Counted from the stretch's first letter, positions 53,564 to 62,763 are shown. The stretch is 64,000 nucleotides of DNA from Brevundimonas subvibrioides (GCA_002280475.1 NCEB01000001.1:62001-126000); one strand, 5' to 3'. Notes: generated by a model from the letters alone, not told the origin. Program-made: numbers and translations.

Positions 53564-54745
53564 ATGGCGCATGACCTTCACCTTCGCGACGTCGCCTTCG
53601 GCCTGCGGCCTCTGGCCAAACTCCAGCGGCCCAGCGAGGTCGTTCGCCAGTTCACCCCGAACTGGTTCGCCGCCACCATGGGCACAGGCATCCTGGCCAT
53701 CGCCCTGAACCAGATTCCGATCGACATCCCTGGCGTGAAGCTGGTCGCCGAAGGTCTGTGGGTTTTCAACATCGGCCTCTTCGCCCTGTTCACCGTCCTC
53801 TACGCCGCGCGGTGGATCTTCTTCTTCGACGGCGCGCGCCGCATCTTCGGCCATTCGGTCGTCTCGATGTTCTTCGGCTGCATACCGATGGGACTGGCGA
53901 CGATCATCAACGGCCTGATGGCCTTCGGCCTGGCGCGGTGGGGCGACGGCATCGTCCCTCTCGCCGAGACACTGTGGTGGATCGACGTGGCGATGGCGGT
54001 CGCCTGCGGCGTCGGCATCCCCTTCATGATGTTCACACGCCAGGAGCATTCCATCGACCAGATGACGGCGGTCTGGCTGTTGCCCGTCGTGGCCGCGGAG
54101 GTCGCGGCCGTCACCGGCGGGCTGATCGCGCCCCACCTGACCGACCCGAACGCGGCCTTGTCCGTGCTGGTGGTCAGCTACTCTCTTTGGGCGCTGTCGG
54201 TGCCTCTGGCGCTAAGCATCCTCGTCATCCTGGTTCTGCGCATGGCGATCCACAAACTGCCGCACGCCGGCATGGCGGCGTCCAGCTGGCTGTCGCTGGG
54301 TCCGATCGGGACCGGCGCTCTGGGGATGCTGGTGCTGGGTCAGGCCGCGCCGGCGATCTTCACCGCCTCCGGGCTGGGTCAATACGGTGACGCGGCAGGA
54401 GGCATCGGACTGATCGGCGGCCTTTTGCTGTGGGCCTATGGCCTTTGGTGGGCAGCCATGGCTGCATTGATCACTCTGCGTTACCTTCGTCAGGGCCTGC
54501 CCTTCAACCTCGGCTGGTGGGGCTACACCTTCCCGATCGGCGTCTTCTCGGTCGCGACCCTGAAGCTGGGGACCTTGCTGCCGATCCCAGCCTTCAACAT
54601 CTTCGGCGTGGCCCTGATCGCCGGCCTTGCAATCCTCTGGCTCATCGTCGGCGCCCGCACGATCCGCGGCGCTTGGCGCGGAGACCTGTTCGTCGCCCCC
54701 TGCCTTACGGACGCGGCCAAGCGCGACATTCCCTGCGCGCGCTGA
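53564..54745 (+). CDS. TDT-family transporter (TehA/Mae1/Ssu1-like)
   Basis: Inner-membrane protein of 393 residues with about ten hydrophobic helices. RQFTPNWFAATMGTGILAIA is the family start; AIPMMMF-like segments and the closing NLGWWGYTFPIGVFSVATLK are typical of the tellurite-resistance/dicarboxylate transporter family. Members export sulfite (Ssu1) or move malate (Mae1). Sulfite dehydrogenase genes lie upstream and a malate dehydrogenase gene downstream, so both cargoes are plausible. ATG at 53564 has AGGA before it; a TTG at 53546 is less likely. Confidence 0.87.
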   Translation: MAHDLHLRDVAFGLRPLAKLQRPSEVVRQFTPNWFAATMGTGILAIALNQIPIDIPGVKLVAEGLWVFNIGLFALFTVLYAARWIFFFDGARRIFGHSVVSMFFGCIPMGLATIINGLMAFGLARWGDGIVPLAETLWWIDVAMAVACGVGIPFMMFTRQEHSIDQMTAVWLLPVVAAEVAAVTGGLIAPHLTDPNAALSVLVVSYSLWALSVPLALSILVILVLRMAIHKLPHAGMAASSWLSLGPIGTGALGMLVLGQAAPAIFTASGLGQYGDAAGGIGLIGGLLLWAYGLWWAAMAALITLRYLRQGLPFNLGWWGYTFPIGVFSVATLKLGTLLPIPAFNIFGVALIAGLAILWLIVGARTIRGAWRGDLFVAPCLTDAAKRDIPCAR

Positions 54746-54776
54746 GTCGCTCGTCAGTTTCCTGCCCGGAGGCCTC

Positions 54777-55400
54777 ATGAATCCCGATATCCTTCTTCCC
54801 ACTCGTCGCTCGATCATCGCTGTGGGAGCCGGCGCCCTGATCACGGCATGCGCGCCCCAAGCGGCGGAAGCCGATGACATGGTTCTGGGCCGTCAGGACG
54901 CCCCGGTAACCCTGATCGAATACGCTTCGAGCACCTGCGGCCCCTGCGCCCGGTTCGCGATCGAGGTGCTGCCCGAACTGCGCCGTCGCTATATGGATAC
55001 CGGCCAGGTCAAGCTGATCTATCGGGAGTTCATTACCGGCCCTGCGAATCTTTCCGCCGCCGGCGTTCTTCTGGCGCGCTGTGCGGGGTCTCAGCGGTAT
55101 TTCGAGGTGATTGACGCCCTGATGCACGGCCAGTCTGAATGGACCGGTGGACAGAGCCCGCGGGCTCATCTGGTGCGGGTCGCGGGTCGTTTCGGGATCG
55201 ACGAGGCCCGACTGAAAGCCTGCATCGCCGACCCTGACGCCATGGCCGCGTTGGAACGGCGTGTTCGCCGGGCGCAGGATGCGGGCGTCACCGGCACGCC
55301 GACTCTATTCGTTCAGGGCCGCCGGGTGGATGGCCCGCTGACTCTCGACAGCGTGGTCATCGCTATCGACACAGCTCTTTCCCAATCTTCCAAGCCCTGA
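54777..55400 (+). CDS. DsbA-family thiol-disulfide protein, probable lipoprotein
   Basis: Protein of 207 residues. The leader ([19 protein letters not shown]) has twin arginines and a possible lipidation Cys at 25. The thioredoxin-fold part has the active site C54-G-P-C57 in [31 protein letters not shown], and a cis-Pro loop in [16 protein letters not shown]. Likely keeps Cys-containing periplasmic proteins, such as the cytochrome, in the right redox state. ATG at 54777. Confidence 0.88.
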   Translation: MNPDILLPTRRSIIAVGAGALITACAPQAAEADDMVLGRQDAPVTLIEYASSTCGPCARFAIEVLPELRRRYMDTGQVKLIYREFITGPANLSAAGVLLARCAGSQRYFEVIDALMHGQSEWTGGQSPRAHLVRVAGRFGIDEARLKACIADPDAMAALERRVRRAQDAGVTGTPTLFVQGRRVDGPLTLDSVVIAIDTALSQSSKP

Positions 55401-55408
55401 GGTCCACA

Positions 55409-56395
55409 ATGCCCAATACTCCCATCAAGGTCGCCGTGTCCGGTGCGGCCGGCCAGATCGCCTACGCCCTGCTGTTCCGTCTAGCGCAAGGCGACGTCTT
55501 CGGCCCCGAGACGCCGATCGACCTTCGCCTGCTCGATCTTCCCCAAGCTCTGTCGGCCCTCAAGGGCGTGACGATGGAGTTGGACGACTGCGCCTTCCCG
55601 CTCCTGACCACGATCCGGACGACGGACGATCCGAGGGTCGCGTTCGACGACATCGACGCCGCCTTCCTGGTTGGCTCGCGTCCCCGATCCAAGGGCATGG
55701 AGCGCCGTGACCTGCTGGCCGCCAATGCCGCCATCTTCAAGACCCAAGGCGCCGCGCTCGACGCCGTCGCCAAGCGGAGCGTGAAGGTCCTCGTGGTGGG
55801 CAATCCCGCCAACACGAACGCCTGGGTGGCGATCCAGTCCGCGCCGAACCTGCCCGAGGGCGCCATCACCTCCATGATCCGGCTGGATCACAATCGCGCC
55901 GCCGCGCAACTGGCGCGAAAGGCAGGCGTGTCGGTCGATGCGATCGATCACCTCGCGGTCTGGGGCAATCACTCGCCCACCATGTTCACCGATTGGAGCC
56001 ACGCCTCGGTGAGCGGCGAACGACTGGCCGCGCGCATCGGCGATGACGGCTGGTATCGCGACACCCTGATCCCGGAGGTGGCGCGGCGCGGTACGGCGGT
56101 CCTGGAGGCCCGCGGCGCATCGTCCGCCGCTTCCGCCGCCAATGCTGCCGTCGATCACATGCGTGACTGGGTCCAGGGCTCGGACGGTCGCTGGGTGTCG
56201 ATGGGCATCCCCGCCACAGGAGAATACGGTATTCCCGCAGGCTTGGTCTGCGGCGTACCGGCGGTCTGCCGCGATGGGCGCTATGCGCCTGTGAACAGTC
56301 TGGACCTCGACGCCTTCGCCCGCGCCGGTCTGGCGGCGTCGGTTCAGGAACTCATCGGCGAACGCGACGCTGCGCTTTCGATCGTCTCCACCTGA
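55409..56395 (+). CDS. mdh: Malate dehydrogenase (type 2, cytosolic-like)
   Basis: NAD-dependent enzyme of 328 residues that interconverts malate and oxaloacetate. [19 protein letters not shown] binds [50 protein letters not shown] and [17 protein letters not shown] (catalytic His) are family hallmarks. It starts 8 bases after the DsbA-like gene. Its presence among sulfite genes is odd and may relate to the TDT transporter rather than the central TCA enzyme. Confidence 0.93.
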   Translation: MPNTPIKVAVSGAAGQIAYALLFRLAQGDVFGPETPIDLRLLDLPQALSALKGVTMELDDCAFPLLTTIRTTDDPRVAFDDIDAAFLVGSRPRSKGMERRDLLAANAAIFKTQGAALDAVAKRSVKVLVVGNPANTNAWVAIQSAPNLPEGAITSMIRLDHNRAAAQLARKAGVSVDAIDHLAVWGNHSPTMFTDWSHASVSGERLAARIGDDGWYRDTLIPEVARRGTAVLEARGASSAASAANAAVDHMRDWVQGSDGRWVSMGIPATGEYGIPAGLVCGVPAVCRDGRYAPVNSLDLDAFARAGLAASVQELIGERDAALSIVST

Positions 56396-56453
56396 GGCGC
56401 GTCGATCGCGCGACAATCACCGAACAACCCCTACTCATTCAGCAAGGCGCCCC

Positions 56454-56867
56454 ATGACGGCTTCCACACCCCGATCTTCCTTCGCCGACGATGCGGGCCA
56501 CGGCGGCCTGCAACTCGTGGTCCGCGCCGGCCCTGCCAGCTTCGTCGTCGATGAGCCTGTCGAACTGGGTGGGCTGGATCTCGGGCCGACCCCGCATGAA
56601 CTGGTGCAGGCCGCTCTAGCCTCCTGCACCGCCCAGACCCTGCGCCTCTACGCGAACCGCAAGGGCTGGGCGATAGGCCCCTTGTCCGTCGAGGTTGTTC
56701 TGGTCCGACAGCCGGAAGCGACGCCCTCCGACCACTTCGTGCGGACCATCAGCCTGCCGGCAGACCTCCCACAGGAGCAGCGCGACCGACTTCTTGAAAT
56801 CGCCGACCGATGCCCGATCCACCGCATGCTCGTTGGGGCCGTCTCGATTGAAACCGAGGTCGGTTGA
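56454..56867 (+). CDS. OsmC-family peroxide/thiol-reactive protein
   Basis: Cytoplasmic protein of 137 residues with the OsmC/Ohr fold: GPTPHELVQAALASCTAQTL and ADRCPIHRMLVGAVSIETEV carry the two reactive Cys. Members reduce organic peroxides or handle sulfur-bonded species. Last gene of the run that starts at the sulfite dehydrogenase. Confidence 0.87.
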   Translation: MTASTPRSSFADDAGHGGLQLVVRAGPASFVVDEPVELGGLDLGPTPHELVQAALASCTAQTLRLYANRKGWAIGPLSVEVVLVRQPEATPSDHFVRTISLPADLPQEQRDRLLEIADRCPIHRMLVGAVSIETEVG

Positions 56868-56899
56868 TCTTAGCGAATTGTGTCGCCCGCCGCCGCTAA

Positions 56900-57000
56900 G
56901 CAGACATTCCAAACCGCCGCTAAGAGTCAGGTGCGGACCTTGGCCGTCAGCACGCTGAGATGTCTGCTCGTGACTCAAATGGGCGGTTGGGAATGTCCGC
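56900..57000. repeat. Imperfect inverted repeat between osmC and the response-regulator gene
   Basis: The 19-bp arms 56900-56918 and 56982-57000 pair at 17 of 19 positions around a 63-base loop, between two convergent genes. The AATGTCCGC end and a GCTAAG motif repeated at 56895 and 56919 suggest a dispersed element. It may end transcription from both sides. Confidence 0.6.
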
Positions 57001-57067
57001 TTTTCGGCGCGAGGCTTAGCCTCCGACCAATCCGCTCGGCTTGAAAACTGATTGCCCAGCATTCCCC

Positions 57068-57502
57068 TCATAGAAAAGTCACGGCTCTGAACCGACGTCT
57101 GGTGTCCAGCAGAACCCAGCTTCGCATCAGGAGCTCAGCCAGGTCGTAGGGCTTGAGCAAGACGTCGTTCGCCCCGAGCGAAAGCGCGCGTAGCCTTGCA
57201 TTCATCGTCGAATCCGCGGTGAGCACGAGGATGGGCAGATAGTCCGCCTCCGAGGTCAGGCGACGAAAGCTCTCCAGCAGTTCGTACCCGTCGACGCCGG
57301 GCATCATCAGGTCCAGCAGAACGAGATCCGGCGGGCGGGCCGCGAAATCCGACAGCGCGTCCCGGGCATCCAGGAATGTGGCGATCTGCTGGAAGCCCTC
57401 CCGCCGAAAGGCGCGCTCGACAAGGCTGAGGTTCGCCGCCTCGTCGTCGACAGCCAGAATGCGGGCGGCCTTCAGGCCTCCATCGTCTGGTGCGATCTTC
57501 AT
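57068..57502 (-). CDS. Single-domain response regulator
   Basis: Receiver-only protein of 144 residues. RILAVDDEAANLSLVERAF holds the acidic pocket, D64 in LVLLDLMMPGVDGYEL is the phosphoacceptor, followed by the Thr in LVLTADS and the Lys in VLLKPYDLAEL. No output domain, so it must act by protein contact. The kinase gene at 57503 ends one base before it, so the two are cotranscribed. Confidence 0.9.
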   Translation of the reverse strand: MKIAPDDGGLKAARILAVDDEAANLSLVERAFRREGFQQIATFLDARDALSDFAARPPDLVLLDLMMPGVDGYELLESFRRLTSEADYLPILVLTADSTMNARLRALSLGANDVLLKPYDLAELLMRSWVLLDTRRRFRAVTFL

Positions 57503-59443
57503 TCAAGTGTTCCCCTTGCCCGTCGGCGACGGGGGCAGTTCAAGCGCGAAGACCGCGCCCTGCCGATCGTCCCTCGGTCGATAGGCGACGTCGCCGCCCT
57601 GCGCCTGGGCCAGGCCGCGTGAGAGAGCCAGGCCGAGCCCCGATCCCGGGGTGCCGCTCCAGCGTTCGGCGTCCAACCGGTCGAACGGGACGAACAGTCG
57701 CTCGACCAGTTCGGCGGGCACCCCCGGCCCTTCGTCCATGACCTCGATCCGAACGCGATCGGACGTCTCCACCAGACTGACTGTTACCGTGCCCCCATCG
57801 GGCCCGTACTTGATCGCATTGGAGAGCAGGTTGAGCAGGATCTGGACCATTGCGCGTCGGTCGCCCATGACGTCGACCTTGGTATCGTTCTCGATCCGCA
57901 CCTCAACCCCGGCCGCGTGGGCCTGGGGCGCGATCAGGTTGCGCACGTCCGCCAACAGGGGTGTCGGGTCCAGCGCTTCCAGCGCCAGCGCATGGCCCCC
58001 GGCCTCGATCCGCGCGATGTCCAGCACCTCGTCGATCATGGTCAGCAGGTGCCCGCCCGCCTTGGCGATCTGATCCACGGCGTGGCGGTGGTCGTCGGTC
58101 AGGGTCTCGCCGTCCATGCCGAGGAGCTGGTTGAACCCCAAGATGGCGGTCAGGGGCGTGCGCAGCTCGTGGCTCATACGCGACAGGAAGTCGCTCTTGG
58201 CGCGGCTGGCCCGCTCCGCCTCTGCCCGGGCGTGACCGAGGGCTTCTTCGGCCCGGCGCCGTTCGGTGACGTCGCGCGTGACCTTGGAAAAGCCGGTCAG
58301 CGTATCGTCCTCGTCGCGCAGGGCGGTGATGACGACATTGGCCCAGAAACGCCCGCCGTCGCGGCGAACGCGCAAGCCTTCGTCCTCGACGCGGCCGTCG
58401 CGCCTGGCGGCTTCCAGCAGTCGCGCCGGCGTCTCGTCACGGGCCTCGGCGGGATAGAAGGTCGAGAAGTGCTTGCCGAGGATCTCATCGGCCGTCCACC
58501 CCTTGATCCGTTCCGCGCCGGTGTTCCAGGTAACGACCCGACCGTCGAGGTCCAAGGCGAAGATGCCGTAGTCGCGCACCCCTTCGATCACCCGGCGGTA
58601 GCGCTCCTCGCCCTCGCGCAGGGCCGCCTCCCGCGAGCGCAGCAGGTCACTGGCTTGCACGAGGCGCCGCGCCAAGCGGCCGATCTCGTCCTGGGCCTCG
58701 TCGGCGAGGCTCAGCGGCTCGCCCTGCTCGAGACGCTCGGCATCCTGCTCCAGGCTCCGCACGCGGCGAACGATGCCGGTGAACAGCAGCTGTGCGGCCG
58801 CAAGCCCCCCGAGAAGTCCGACGCCGGCCATGACCGCCGTCAGCGTCCAGGTCCGTCGGCGTTCTGCGTCGGCTCGCGCCTGCCGCTCGGCGAGAAGTTG
58901 AACCTCGCGCCGCTGCATGGCTTCGATCTCCGCGCGCAGGGCGTCGAGCACGGTCTTGTTCGCGATCAGAGCGCGGGTGACAGCGGGCGCCTCCACCCCA
59001 GTGGCCGTCCCCGCGCCCGGCATGGCCGCGAGCTGGGCGAGCCCATCGCGCTTCTGGACGACGAGCCCATCGACCCGCGCGAGCCGACGGCGGATCTCGG
59101 GATCGCGGGCGGCTCGGCGGAGTCGATCGAGTGTGGTCGGGAGCAGAGCCTCAGCCTTGATATAGGGCTCCAGGAAGGCGCGGCGACCGGTCAACCGATA
59201 GCCGCGCACGCCGCTCGCCGCTTCGGCCAGCAGGGCGTGGACTTCGTGAATGTCGCGCTGAATGGCGAAGGTCAGCCGCACCCGCGCCTCGGCCTCGGCC
59301 TCGGCTCGGCCCGACAGGTGCAGGGCACCGATCCCGGACAATAGGATCGCCAGAGGCAGGGCGACGACGATCAAGCCCTTGGGACCGAGTCCAAGATCGG
59401 CCCAGGCGCGGGTCATGCGCGACCACGGGTCGGCACTCATCAT
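57503..59443 (-). CDS. CHASE3-HAMP-PAS sensor histidine kinase
   Basis: Membrane kinase of 646 residues. Two helices (LIVVALPLAILLSGIGALHL near residue 25 and TLTAVMAGVGLLGGLAAAQL near 200) bracket a periplasmic CHASE3 domain with GVRGYRLTGRRAFLEPY. Then HAMP, PAS (YRRVIEGVRDYGIFALDLDG, WNTGAERIKGWTADEILG), HisKA with His in SHELRTPLTAILGFN, and HATPase with NLLSNAIKYGPDGG, DEGPGVP and GSGLGLALSRGL. It overlaps the NarL-type gene by 4 bases and is followed by a receiver-only protein, its likely partner. Confidence 0.92.
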   Translation of the reverse strand: MMSADPWSRMTRAWADLGLGPKGLIVVALPLAILLSGIGALHLSGRAEAEAEARVRLTFAIQRDIHEVHALLAEAASGVRGYRLTGRRAFLEPYIKAEALLPTTLDRLRRAARDPEIRRRLARVDGLVVQKRDGLAQLAAMPGAGTATGVEAPAVTRALIANKTVLDALRAEIEAMQRREVQLLAERQARADAERRRTWTLTAVMAGVGLLGGLAAAQLLFTGIVRRVRSLEQDAERLEQGEPLSLADEAQDEIGRLARRLVQASDLLRSREAALREGEERYRRVIEGVRDYGIFALDLDGRVVTWNTGAERIKGWTADEILGKHFSTFYPAEARDETPARLLEAARRDGRVEDEGLRVRRDGGRFWANVVITALRDEDDTLTGFSKVTRDVTERRRAEEALGHARAEAERASRAKSDFLSRMSHELRTPLTAILGFNQLLGMDGETLTDDHRHAVDQIAKAGGHLLTMIDEVLDIARIEAGGHALALEALDPTPLLADVRNLIAPQAHAAGVEVRIENDTKVDVMGDRRAMVQILLNLLSNAIKYGPDGGTVTVSLVETSDRVRIEVMDEGPGVPAELVERLFVPFDRLDAERWSGTPGSGLGLALSRGLAQAQGGDVAYRPRDDRQGAVFALELPPSPTGKGNT

Positions 59444-60060
59444 GGCAGGGCCCGCGCGGCGAAGACGGCGGCCTGAGTGCGGTCACTGACGCCGAGCTTC
59501 GCGATCACCTTTTCGACGTGAGCCTTGACCGTCCCTGGACTGATGCCGAGCTCGCGCGCGATCGCCTTGTTGGTCAGGCCGCCCCGGATCAGAGCCAGCA
59601 CCTCCCGTTCGCGCCGGGTCAATCGCGCCAGATCGCTTTCGGCCGGCCCGACCGTCGGTGTCACAGCCAGCCGAAGAAGGTCGCTAGGCAGGGCGGTGCG
59701 CCCCTCGCCGACAGCGCGGAGAGCGTGCAGCAGCTCCTCGCGCCCGGCGTCCTTGAGCACATAGCCGGTCACGCCGACAGAGAGGGCGCTTCGGACATAT
59801 TCGGCGGTATCGTGCAGGGTCAGCAACAGCACGCGCGTGCCGGAACTCGTCAGGATCAGCCGCGCGGCCTCCAGTCCTGTCATGCCCGGTCCGAACCGGA
59901 TGTCTAGGACCGCAACATCGACGTCGCCCGCGATGCATCGCTCCACCGCCGCCTCGCCGGTCATCGCTTCTGCGACGACCTGGAGGTCCGGCTCGCGATC
60001 GATCACGGCGCGGAGTCCGGCGCGGGTCAGTTCGTGGTCATCGGCGATCAGAACCCGCAT
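59440..60060 (-). CDS. NarL/FixJ-family response regulator
   Basis: DNA-binding regulator of 206 residues: receiver with D53 in VAVLDIRFGPGMTG, Thr in LLLTLHD, Lys in YVLKDAGREELL, and a LuxR-type helix-turn-helix (LTRREREVLALIRGGLTNKA, then IARELGISPGTVKAHVEKVI). Its kinase is the NarX-like protein encoded 1 base upstream. Confidence 0.92.
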   Translation of the reverse strand: MRVLIADDHELTRAGLRAVIDREPDLQVVAEAMTGEAAVERCIAGDVDVAVLDIRFGPGMTGLEAARLILTSSGTRVLLLTLHDTAEYVRSALSVGVTGYVLKDAGREELLHALRAVGEGRTALPSDLLRLAVTPTVGPAESDLARLTRREREVLALIRGGLTNKAIARELGISPGTVKAHVEKVIAKLGVSDRTQAAVFAARALP

Positions 60061-60061
60061 C

Positions 60062-61150
60062 TCAGACGCCGGCCAAGGGAACGACCGCTCGGATGCGAAA
60101 CCCTTTCGGGATCGGACCGGCTTCCAGCGCGCCGGCGACGGCGAGCAAGCGCTCCCTCATCATCTCCAGTCCGAAACGCGTCCCGTCTTTTCCTTCGGCC
60201 TCCGTGATGAGGCCGCCGACGTTCTCCACGGTCAGAACGATGGTGCCTTGGTCGCGCGCGATGGCAAGATCGAGCGCCACCGTCGCGCCCGTGGCATGCT
60301 TGGCGATGTTGTTGAAGGCTTCCTGTCCCACTCGAAAGAGAAGGGTCTCCAGCCAGGCTGGCAGTCGCCCGCCGGTCCGGTCGGAGACCTCGACCCTGTG
60401 CCCGGCCACCTCGAGCCGACGCGCCTCCTCCCGGAGCGCCGCCGCGACACCGAGATCGTCGAGGCTGAGCGGACGCAGACCGGCGATGACGCCGCGCAGA
60501 TCCGCCACCGCCTTGCGCGCGACGCCGATCAGGGCCTGCACCTCTTCGGCGACGCGGCGGTCGTGCGGAGCTAGATCCAGATGGACGAGTTCCAGCCGCC
60601 GATGCAGGGCGGCGACCTGCTGCGCCACGCCGTCATGAAGGTCCGCGGATATCGCGGCCCGCTCGCCCTCCTGGGCGCTGACCACGCGAGCGAGGACCTG
60701 TTCCAGCTCCTTCTCGCGCCGTTCGAGACGACCAAGCAACTCAGCTTCCTTGCGTCGTTGCAGATCCACCGTCAGTCGCGCCTCGATCATCTCGACCATC
60801 AGGCGCAATGCGTCGGCGTCCTCCTGGGTGGAGACGGCGTTCGGGTTCATCGGCGTGGAGAACACGAGACTGACGCCTGGACGACCGCGCTCGGCCAGCG
60901 CGGTCAGGGGGACCACGAACGCGTCGTCTCCTGAGGGCTCCAGCGTCGCGTGAACGGCACCGACCCGGTACCCCGCGAACAAGGCCGCCCGCTGCGCAGC
61001 GATGCCGACGGCATCGTCGAGACGACCGCCGTCGGCAGCGGCGAGATCACGGCTGACCTCGATCAGAAGCTTGAGACGGGCCGCGCGCGCCTCCGAGTCG
61101 CGGAACAGTGACCGGAGGTCCAGGGCGGGCGGGACGACGTCGTTGGACAA
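60062..61150 (-). CDS. NarX-type sensor histidine kinase (HisKA_3), soluble
   Basis: Kinase of 362 residues without transmembrane helices. A GAF-like N-terminal half (about residues 20-135) precedes a coiled coil and HisKA_3 with H172 in ISADLHDGVAQQVAALHRRL, then HATPase with GQEAFNNIAKHATGATV and a final GTRFGLEMMRERL. The GAF-like part is the presumed sensor; its ligand is unknown. First of four genes on the minus strand, divergent from the exported-protein gene at 61320. Confidence 0.9.
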   Translation of the reverse strand: MSNDVVPPALDLRSLFRDSEARAARLKLLIEVSRDLAAADGGRLDDAVGIAAQRAALFAGYRVGAVHATLEPSGDDAFVVPLTALAERGRPGVSLVFSTPMNPNAVSTQEDADALRLMVEMIEARLTVDLQRRKEAELLGRLERREKELEQVLARVVSAQEGERAAISADLHDGVAQQVAALHRRLELVHLDLAPHDRRVAEEVQALIGVARKAVADLRGVIAGLRPLSLDDLGVAAALREEARRLEVAGHRVEVSDRTGGRLPAWLETLLFRVGQEAFNNIAKHATGATVALDLAIARDQGTIVLTVENVGGLITEAEGKDGTRFGLEMMRERLLAVAGALEAGPIPKGFRIRAVVPLAGV

Positions 61151-61206
61151 GCGAGAAGATCTCCGGAGGCAGGCCGTCGTTCTAACTCAGAACCGAGGGT
61201 CCGTCG

Positions 61207-61222
61207 TATGCCGAATGGCATA
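61207..61222. promoter_or_regulatory. Palindrome between the NarX-type kinase and the exported-protein gene
   Basis: TATGCC-GAAT-GGCATA, a perfect 6-bp inverted repeat in the divergent promoter region and thus a candidate site for the NarL-type regulator. Confidence 0.4.
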
Positions 61223-61319
61223 GGTCGTCTGGCCTGCCGACAGGCTGATGTGCGCAAGCGTGGCTGTCGACATCTTCCGTCCGTCGCCGCCACTCGCGGC
61301 CCCTTAAAAGGACGTTCCG

Positions 61320-61977
61320 ATGCGCAAGACCTTCACCCTGACCGCTATGGCCGCGCTTCTGGCGGCCGGCTCCGCCTTCGCTCAACCGGCAGCCGCTTCT
61401 GGCGGCCGGCTCCGCCTTCGCTCAACCGGCAGCTTCCCCCGCGGCTCCCTCGACGGACTCCTACGCCGTCGCCAACCTCGGCAGTATAGCGCCCGCCGCC
61501 GCACCGATCACCGTGGCCGAGGTCGAGGCCGCCCAGCGGGCCTGGGGCGACGCCCTCGTCGCCATCGCCACCGAATACAAGGCGAACGGCCAGGCCGCCG
61601 CCGCCCGACTCGCCGGCCAGGTCCTGGACGCCGCCTACGGCTACAATCTGGGTCCGGTGGCCTTCAAGCCGACCCTCGCCTCGGGCGACACCACCTTCCG
61701 CACCACCCGCGAAGGTGCTCTGGCCTACTTCGTTGGCGGCAACAGCCGCTTCGCCGGCGACACGGGCTTCGCGCTCAAAGGCTGGCGCTCGTATGAGATC
61801 GACAACGCCGCCATCGTCATCAACGGCACGACCGCCATCTCGATCGGCAACGTCATGCTGACCAACAGCGACGGACAGGTGACCACCGTCGACAAGACCT
61901 GGGGCTGGGTGCGCGACCCCAACGGCGGCCTGCGCATCGTCCTCCATCACTCCTCGCTCCCCTACGCACCGAACTAA
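61320..61977 (+). pseudogene. Exported protein gene frameshifted by a 40-bp tandem duplication
   Basis: The start at 61320 gives a signal peptide (MRKTFTLTAMAALLAAGSAF, then AQPA), but a perfect 40-bp direct duplication (61354-61393 and 61394-61433) shifts the frame and the read-through product is nonsense Arg-rich sequence. Removing one copy joins the signal peptide to a coherent protein continuing SPAAPSTDSYAVANLGSIAP and AEVEAAQRAWGDALVAIATE to the stop at 61977. The body (AYGYNLGPVAFKPTLASGDT, then REGALAYFVGGNSRF) resembles a small exported family of NTF2-like shape sometimes labelled phosphoribosyl-AMP cyclohydrolase, a name I would not rely on. A GTG at 61513 could restart the body without its signal. 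Confidence 0.75.
61354..61433 (+). repeat. Perfect 40-bp tandem duplication in a signal-peptide region
   Basis: Two identical 40-bp units, 61354-61393 and 61394-61433. Forty is not a multiple of three, so gain or loss of a unit switches the reading frame of the gene. Confidence 0.95.
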
Positions 61978-61991
61978 CGGCGCGTTCGACT

Positions 61992-62028
61992 GGCCGCGCG
62001 TCCCTGGCGCGGCCGGTCCCTTCCTTTT
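61992..62028 (+). terminator. Candidate terminator after the exported-protein gene
   Basis: GGCCGCGC (61992-61999) pairs with GCGCGGCC (62007-62014); a T-rich tail (TCCCTTCCTTTT) follows. Confidence 0.5.
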
Positions 62029-62051
62029 GCCCTTCCCTTTTCGGAGACACC

Positions 62052-62729
62052 ATGAAGTCGTTCACCGTCGGCGCCGCCGTCGCCGCGCTTGCTCTCGTTT
62101 CTGCCGCTCCCGCCGCCGCCCAGGACCCCAACGGCCGCTTTCAGGTAAAAGGGTTCGTCACGGCGGTGCTGCCGGACGGCGAGATCACCGAGGTTCGCAC
62201 CGACACGATCGGTCTGCCGGGCGGCTCGCAGGTGAGCGCGTCCAACTCCTATGTGCCTACCGTGGCGATCGAATACTTCGTCAATCCGTCCTTTTCGCTC
62301 GAGACCATCTGCTGCGTCACCCCGCATGACGTCGAGGGCGAAGGAGCCTTGGCAGGGGCCGCCCTGATCGACGACGCGATCATCCTGCCCGCGACGGTCA
62401 CGGCCAAATATCACTGGGCCATGGACGGCGGCTTCAAGCCCTACGTTGGCGCCGGCGTGACGCACTTCTTCATCTTCAACGAAGAGGTGGGTTCCGACGC
62501 CGCCGCTCTGGGCGCGACCGATGTCGGCCTGTCCGACGAGTTCGGCTTCGTCCTGCAGGCCGGATTCGATATGCCTCTGAACGACCAGGGCCTCGGCTTC
62601 AGCGTCGACGCCAAACGCTACTTCGTCGACACGACCGCCACCTTCCGGGCGGGCGCGACCACGGCCCTGCAGACCGAGCACGCTCTCGATCCGTGGGTCA
62701 TCAGCGCGGGCGTCAGCTACCGCTTCTAA
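62052..62729 (+). CDS. OmpW-family outer-membrane protein
   Basis: Outer-membrane beta-barrel of 225 residues: signal (VGAAVAALALVSAAPAAA), then FQVKGFVTAVLPDGEI, PTVAIEYFVNPSFSLETICC, LPATVTAKYHWAMDGGFKPY and VGAGVTHFFIF, closing with the C-terminal Phe of WVISAGVSYRF. OmpW proteins form small channels for hydrophobic compounds. GGAG lies 8 bases before the ATG. Confidence 0.9.
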   Translation: MKSFTVGAAVAALALVSAAPAAAQDPNGRFQVKGFVTAVLPDGEITEVRTDTIGLPGGSQVSASNSYVPTVAIEYFVNPSFSLETICCVTPHDVEGEGALAGAALIDDAIILPATVTAKYHWAMDGGFKPYVGAGVTHFFIFNEEVGSDAAALGATDVGLSDEFGFVLQAGFDMPLNDQGLGFSVDAKRYFVDTTATFRAGATTALQTEHALDPWVISAGVSYRF

Positions 62730-62734
62730 GGTCA

Positions 62735-62763
62735 GGGGCCGGAGGGAAAACCCCTCCGGCCCC
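62735..62763. terminator. Strong hairpin between ompW-like and DUF2490 genes
   Basis: A 12-bp perfect stem, GGGGCCGGAGGG with CCCTCCGGCCCC, has an AAAAC loop. No T-run follows, so it may slow or end transcription only partly. Confidence 0.5.
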
